Positions 59,923 through 64,000 of a stretch of DNA of 64,000 bases are shown one piece after another. The stretch is taken from the NCBI RefSeq assembly GCF_900109095.1, contig NZ_FNYZ01000003.1, positions 1 through 64,000 on the forward strand, in the 5' to 3' direction. The notes beneath the pieces were generated by a model. That model was not told the origin of the DNA, did no database searches, and saw nothing but the letters and a program-made list of their open reading frames with translations. Position numbers and translations under genes: made by a program. This stretch comes from Sphingobium sp. AP50 (lineage in GTDB: Bacteria; Pseudomonadota; Alphaproteobacteria; Sphingomonadales; Sphingomonadaceae). Position 1 is the stretch's first letter. Each line of letters begins with the position of its first letter.

Positions 59923-61923
59923 TCAGACTCCCGCCGCGAGGATGCGCGTGCGCTCTTCCTCGGTGCGCGTGACCACATCCGCGGGGATGTAATAGTCGCG
60001 CTTGTAGTTGAAGGTGTGGAAGATCGCGAAACCGATCATGCCCAGGAAGCTGAGGCCCGCGAGCCACCAGATGTACCAGATGAGGGCAAAGCCGCACAGC
60101 GTGGCCAGACCAGCGAGGATAACCCCGGTGCCGGTGCCGCTGGGCATGTGGATCGCTTCATAGCCGCTCAGCGGACGCTGATAGCCATGCTTCTTCATGT
60201 CCGCCCAGCTATCGGCATCGTAGATGACCGGCGTGAAGGCGAAGTTATACTCCGGCGGGGGCGAACTGGTCGCCCATTCCAGGGTACGGCCATCCCACGG
60301 ATCGCCTTCCACCTTATATTCGTCGCGCTTCCAGATGGAGACGGCGAACTGCACCAGCATCGCACCAATGCCTGCCGCGATGATCACCGCGCCGATGGCG
60401 GCGATGATGAACCACTTCTGGAGCGACGGGTCGTCGAACACGCGCATGCGGCGGGTCACGCCCATCAGGCCCATGATGTAGAGCGGCGTGAAGGCGAGCC
60501 AGAAGCCAACCTGCCAGCACCAGAAGGACACATGGCCCCAGAACTGGTTGAGCTTGAAGCCGAACGCCTTGGGCCACCAATAGTTGATCGCCGCGAACAG
60601 GCCGAACAGCACGCCGCCGATGATCACGTTATGGAAGTGCGCGATCAGGAACAGCGAATTGTGCAGAACGAAGTCGGCGGGAGGAACCGCCAGCATCACG
60701 CCGGTCATGCCGCCGACCGTGAAGGTCAGCATGAAGGCCACGGCCCACATCATCGGCAGTTCGTAGCGGATCTTGCCACGATACATGGTGAAGAGCCAGT
60801 TGAAGAGCTTCGCACCCGTCGGGATCGAAATGATCATCGTCGTGATGCCGAAGAAGCTGTTGACGCTGGCGCCCGAACCCATGGTGAAGAAGTGGTGCAA
60901 CCATACCAGGTAGGACAGCACCATGATGGTGCAGGTAGCATAGACCATCGACGTATAGCCGAACAGGCGCTTGCCGCAGAAGGTCGAGACGACTTCCGAG
61001 AACACGCCGAAGAGCGGCAGGATGAGGATGTAGACTTCGGGGTGGCCCCAGATCCAGATCAGGTTCACGTACATCATCGGGTTGCCGCCGAAGTCGTTCG
61101 TGAAGAAGTTGGTGCCGGCGTAACGGTCCAGCGAGAGCAGGACCAGGGTTGCGGTAAGAATGGGGAAGGAGGCGACGATCAGCACATTGGTGCAGAGCGA
61201 GGTCCAGGTGAAGACCGGCATCTTCATGAGGGACATGCCGGGCGCGCGCATCTTGATGATGGTGGCGAGCAGGTTGATGCCCGACAGGGTGGTGCCGACA
61301 CCGGCGACCTGAAGCGACCAGATATAATAGTCGACGCCGGTCGCGGGGCTGTAGGCAAGACCCGACAGCGGCGGATAGGCCAGCCAGCCGGTCTGCGCAA
61401 ATTCACCCAGGAACAGCGAGGCCATGACCAGAACCGCCCCGCCAGCCGTCATCCAGAACGAGAAATTGTTCAGGAAGGGGAAGCTGACGTCGCGGGCGCC
61501 GATCTGCAGCGGGACGATGTAGTTCATCAGACCCGTCACGAACGGCATGGCCACGAAGAAGATCATGATCACGCCATGGGCGGTGAACACCTGATCATAA
61601 TGGTGCGCGTTCAGATAGCCTTCATTGCCGTTGAAGGCCATGGCCTGCTGGCCGCGCATCATGATGGCGTCGGCAAAGCCGCGCAGGAACATGATAAGGC
61701 CCAGCACCATGTACATGATGCCGATTTTCTTGTGGTCGACGCTGGTGAACCATTCGTTCCAGAGATAGCCCCAGAGTTTGAAATAGGTCAGCGCCGCGAC
61801 GAGTGCCGCACCGCCCAGCATCACGCCGCAGAATGTCGCGACGACGATGGGTTCATGCCATGGGAATGCATCCCATGTCAGACGACCAAAGATCATCTGT
61901 GTTGTTGTGAGTGTGCCTGTCAT
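59923..61923 (-). CDS. cyoB: Quinol oxidase subunit I
   Basis: This 666-residue catalytic subunit of the bo3-type haem-copper oxidase has about fifteen helices. The low-spin haem ligand is in [13 protein letters not shown], the copper-B and Tyr site in [15 protein letters not shown], the His pair in [10 protein letters not shown], and the high-spin haem region in [12 protein letters not shown]. It reduces oxygen with ubiquinol and pumps protons. It lies six bases after cyoA. Confidence 0.97.
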   Translation of the reverse strand: MTGTLTTTQMIFGRLTWDAFPWHEPIVVATFCGVMLGGAALVAALTYFKLWGYLWNEWFTSVDHKKIGIMYMVLGLIMFLRGFADAIMMRGQQAMAFNGNEGYLNAHHYDQVFTAHGVIMIFFVAMPFVTGLMNYIVPLQIGARDVSFPFLNNFSFWMTAGGAVLVMASLFLGEFAQTGWLAYPPLSGLAYSPATGVDYYIWSLQVAGVGTTLSGINLLATIIKMRAPGMSLMKMPVFTWTSLCTNVLIVASFPILTATLVLLSLDRYAGTNFFTNDFGGNPMMYVNLIWIWGHPEVYILILPLFGVFSEVVSTFCGKRLFGYTSMVYATCTIMVLSYLVWLHHFFTMGSGASVNSFFGITTMIISIPTGAKLFNWLFTMYRGKIRYELPMMWAVAFMLTFTVGGMTGVMLAVPPADFVLHNSLFLIAHFHNVIIGGVLFGLFAAINYWWPKAFGFKLNQFWGHVSFWCWQVGFWLAFTPLYIMGLMGVTRRMRVFDDPSLQKWFIIAAIGAVIIAAGIGAMLVQFAVSIWKRDEYKVEGDPWDGRTLEWATSSPPPEYNFAFTPVIYDADSWADMKKHGYQRPLSGYEAIHMPSGTGTGVILAGLATLCGFALIWYIWWLAGLSFLGMIGFAIFHTFNYKRDYYIPADVVTRTEEERTRILAAGV

Positions 61924-61928
61924 GGGCC

Positions 61929-63038
61929 TTACCGATGCTGCGCGTGCGCGTCAGCGCCGCTGGGAGAGGAGTGATCGGCCGAAACCGCACCCGGTGCGTC
62001 GGGAGCGCTTTCCTGCCCGTTATTCACGTCGGACTGCTCGATCGAATGGCTGTTGGGCAGGTCATATTTCAGACCTTCCGTTTCCTTCGCCGATTCCTTG
62101 CCGGCGCCGCCCATCTGGTCGATGTGCATCAGGTCGCTCATGCAACGCTGACCGGGCTTGACGCACATGTTGACCACCGCGTCGAACAGCTTTGCTTCGC
62201 TGGTGCCATAATAAGCGACGGGCGCTTTTTCGGTCGGCTTGGCAAGGGTCAGATAGGCCGCGCGGTCAAGCGGGGTCTGGCTGGCCTTCACCTTGGCCAC
62301 CCAGGCGTCGAAGCCGGCGCGGTCCATGGCTTTGTACCCGAAGCGCATATGGGTGAAGCCCGCGCCCGAGAAGTTGGCGGAGAAGCCGGTGCTGGACACG
62401 GGCTTGTTGGCGACGGCGTGGAGCTGCGTCTTCATGCCGGGCATCGCATAGATCTGGCCGGCGAGTTCGGGAACGTAGAAGCTGTTCATCACGGTCGATG
62501 CGGTGATGTCGAAGCGGACCGGAACATTGGTGGGCAGGGCCAGTTCGTTGACCGTTGCGATACCCAGTTCAGGATAGATGAAGAGCCATTTCCAGTCGAG
62601 CGCGACCACTTCGACCGTCAGCGGCTTGACCTTGGGGTCGATCGCGGTGGTCGAGTCGATCCGGTCGAGCGGACGATAAGGGTCCAGCTTGTGCGTGCTA
62701 ACCCAGGTCACGGCGCCCAGCGCGATGATGATCAGCAGCGGGGCCGACCAGATCAGCAGTTCCAGCTTGGTGCTATGATCCCAGTCGGGGTCATAATCCT
62801 TGTCGACCGCGTCGTTCGTGGCGCGATAGCGCACCGCGAACCATACGACCATCGCCATGACGGGGATGACGATGAGGAGCATCAGCGCGACCGAAATCAG
62901 GATCAGATCGCGTTGCTGCACCGCAATGTCGCCCGACGGGTTCATCACGACCCAGTTGCAGCCCGCCAGCGGCGCCGCAAGAATCGGAGCGGACCAGCGC
63001 AAACGCCTGATCCAGTTGGGGGAGAGTGGGTTAGCCAT
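61929..63038 (-). CDS. cyoA: Quinol oxidase subunit II
   Basis: The 369-residue lipoprotein subunit has a signal ending LAGC, two helices (about residues 45-65 and 90-112), and a periplasmic cupredoxin domain without the CuA cysteines ([33 protein letters not shown]). This is as expected for a quinol rather than cytochrome c oxidase. The C-terminal tail, rich in Ser, Asp and His, is longer than in E. coli. First gene of the operon. Confidence 0.96.
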   Translation of the reverse strand: MANPLSPNWIRRLRWSAPILAAPLAGCNWVVMNPSGDIAVQQRDLILISVALMLLIVIPVMAMVVWFAVRYRATNDAVDKDYDPDWDHSTKLELLIWSAPLLIIIALGAVTWVSTHKLDPYRPLDRIDSTTAIDPKVKPLTVEVVALDWKWLFIYPELGIATVNELALPTNVPVRFDITASTVMNSFYVPELAGQIYAMPGMKTQLHAVANKPVSSTGFSANFSGAGFTHMRFGYKAMDRAGFDAWVAKVKASQTPLDRAAYLTLAKPTEKAPVAYYGTSEAKLFDAVVNMCVKPGQRCMSDLMHIDQMGGAGKESAKETEGLKYDLPNSHSIEQSDVNNGQESAPDAPGAVSADHSSPSGADAHAQHR

Positions 63039-63228
63039 GGCGCGCGCCTAATCCTTCCGCACAGAGTCGGATAGTGGGCAATTTGTCCAATTGTGTGCGA
63101 ACGCAAAAAATGTTTGGGATATGGGATACTGCTTAGACTCTGCGTGTTTTCTGTTATGCTGTGATTCCACGGCCACTGGCAGACGATATAACAACCGCAC
63201 CGGTGGCCCTGCCAAGGAGCGGATGTCT

Positions 63229-64000
63229 ATGAGTTCTGGGGCCATTGCCTTCACCTCCACGCCACTTGAGGATGATGCGCGCAATATCAATGCGCGTGAC
63301 CATTCCATCGCGCCGGGTGATATTTCCATCGGGGTGATCATCGGTCGCACCTCCGAGTTTTTCGATTTCTTCGTGTACGCGATCGCTTCCGTGATCGTGT
63401 TTCCACACCTGATCTTTCCCTATGTGGATGCCCTGACCGGCACCCTTTATTCCTTCGCCATCTTTGCCGTCGCGTTCGTCACCCGGCCCCTGGGATCGCT
63501 GATCTTCATGGCGATCGACCGGCGCTATGGACGCGGCACCAAGCTGACGGGGGCCCTGTTCCTGCTGGGCAGCTCCACCGTCGCGATCGCCTTTCTACCG
63601 GGATATGAGACGATTGGCCACTATGCTGCGGTCGTCCTGATCATTTTGCGCGCGGCGCAGGGTATCGCGCTGGGCGGCACCTGGGATGGTCTGGCCTCGC
63701 TCCTGTCGCTCAATGCGCCGCAGCATCAGCGTGGCTGGTACGCCATGGTGCCGCAGTTGGGCGCGCCGCTGGCGCTGATCGTGGCGAGTGGCCTGTTCGC
63801 TTTCTCCATCCTCAACATGACCGAAGCCGATTTTCTCGACTGGGGCTGGCGCTATCCCTTCTTCGTAGCCTTTGCGATCAATGTCGTGGCGCTGTTCGCC
63901 CGACTGCGCATCGTGGTGACGCACGAATTCGAACGGCTGTTCGAACAGCGGGATTTGCAACCCTCGCCGGTGCTGCCGACGCTGCAGAAGGAAGGCCGCA
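63229..64000 (+). CDS. MHS-family MFS transporter (partial, runs off the right edge)
   Basis: The open frame continues past the window end; about 257 codons are present. Early residues contain GVIIGRTSEFFDFFVYAIASVIVFP, the metabolite:H+ symporter opening. VAFVTRPLGSLIFMAIDRRYGRGTKL follows, the MFS loop 2-3 motif, and then ALGGTWDGLASLL. AAGGAG lies 9 bases before ATG 63229; ATG 63223 is too close to it. It is divergent from cyoA across a 190-base promoter region. Substrate unknown. Confidence 0.88.
   Translation, partial: MSSGAIAFTSTPLEDDARNINARDHSIAPGDISIGVIIGRTSEFFDFFVYAIASVIVFPHLIFPYVDALTGTLYSFAIFAVAFVTRPLGSLIFMAIDRRYGRGTKLTGALFLLGSSTVAIAFLPGYETIGHYAAVVLIILRAAQGIALGGTWDGLASLLSLNAPQHQRGWYAMVPQLGAPLALIVASGLFAFSILNMTEADFLDWGWRYPFFVAFAINVVALFARLRIVVTHEFERLFEQRDLQPSPVLPTLQKEGR

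Noticed and set aside
59899..61974. 691-codon plus-strand frame opposite cyoB
   Set aside because: Antisense to an unmistakable oxidase subunit; no recognisable protein.

Overview
The window is high-GC and gene-dense and looks like chromosomal DNA of an alphaproteobacterium of the Sphingomonadaceae (Sphingobium/Sphingomonas type). This is inferred from gene content and order: a cyoABCD-SURF1-RegBA block, DUF2794, DUF3035, CPA2/DUF423 neighbours, and short palindromic intergenic repeats of several families. No rRNA, CRISPR array, prophage or intact transposase is visible. One tRNA (Gly, CCC) is present.

Layout. 1-11.8 kb is core metabolism: a TRIC-family channel, sppA, gpmA, purEK, folA, ribF, ileS, lspA and a DUF3035 lipoprotein, with several gaps occupied by palindromic repeats. 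11.8-14.8 kb holds an ArsR/SRPBCC pair with a striking inverted repeat over its start codon. An AT-rich gap follows, then a small exported protein and, behind an apparent terminator, a ShlB/FhaC-type outer-membrane transporter. 14.7-23.2 kb has dxs, an NAD-salvage pair (pnuC plus an NadR-like kinase), a Zur-like regulator, DUF423, a KefB-like antiporter, an IscU-like protein, a YaiI protein and an HI0933-family flavoprotein. 23.3-38.3 kb contains two hybrid sensor kinases, a class A penicillin-binding protein, an LplT-like MFS protein, pgsA-moaD-moaE, oxyR, a TauE/SafE transporter, a serine acetyltransferase, DUF2794 and an alpha/beta hydrolase. 38.5-40.6 kb has kdgK and a glycosyltransferase-like gene.

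40.7-53.6 kb is the most distinctive part: a large ter (tellurite/stress) locus. A tightly packed minus-strand operon runs from a TerZ-like protein through TerA, a DUF475-type TerC, two TerD proteins, a TerD-trypsin fusion, a TRSP-type phosphoribosyltransferase, a HAD phosphatase, a StiP/PELOTA protein, a CitE-like lyase and an AIM24 protein. An ATP-grasp gene lies just upstream. A TelA-like gene and an XpaC-like gene converge on its end, and a 148-bp near-palindrome fills the gap between the two arms. By established comparative genomics of Ter systems, the ATP-grasp, PRTase, HAD, StiP and lyase set is predicted to make a nucleoside-like metabolite, while TerC and the TerD proteins form a membrane-associated, calcium-binding sensing complex. 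No TerB is recognisable here.

53.7-64 kb holds an RTX calcium-binding protein, then (all minus strand) cyoA-B-C-D, surf1, regB and regA. This couples a haem-copper quinol oxidase to its likely redox regulator. CyoD carries an unusual Met/His/Asp-rich tail. A divergent MHS-family transporter runs off the right edge.
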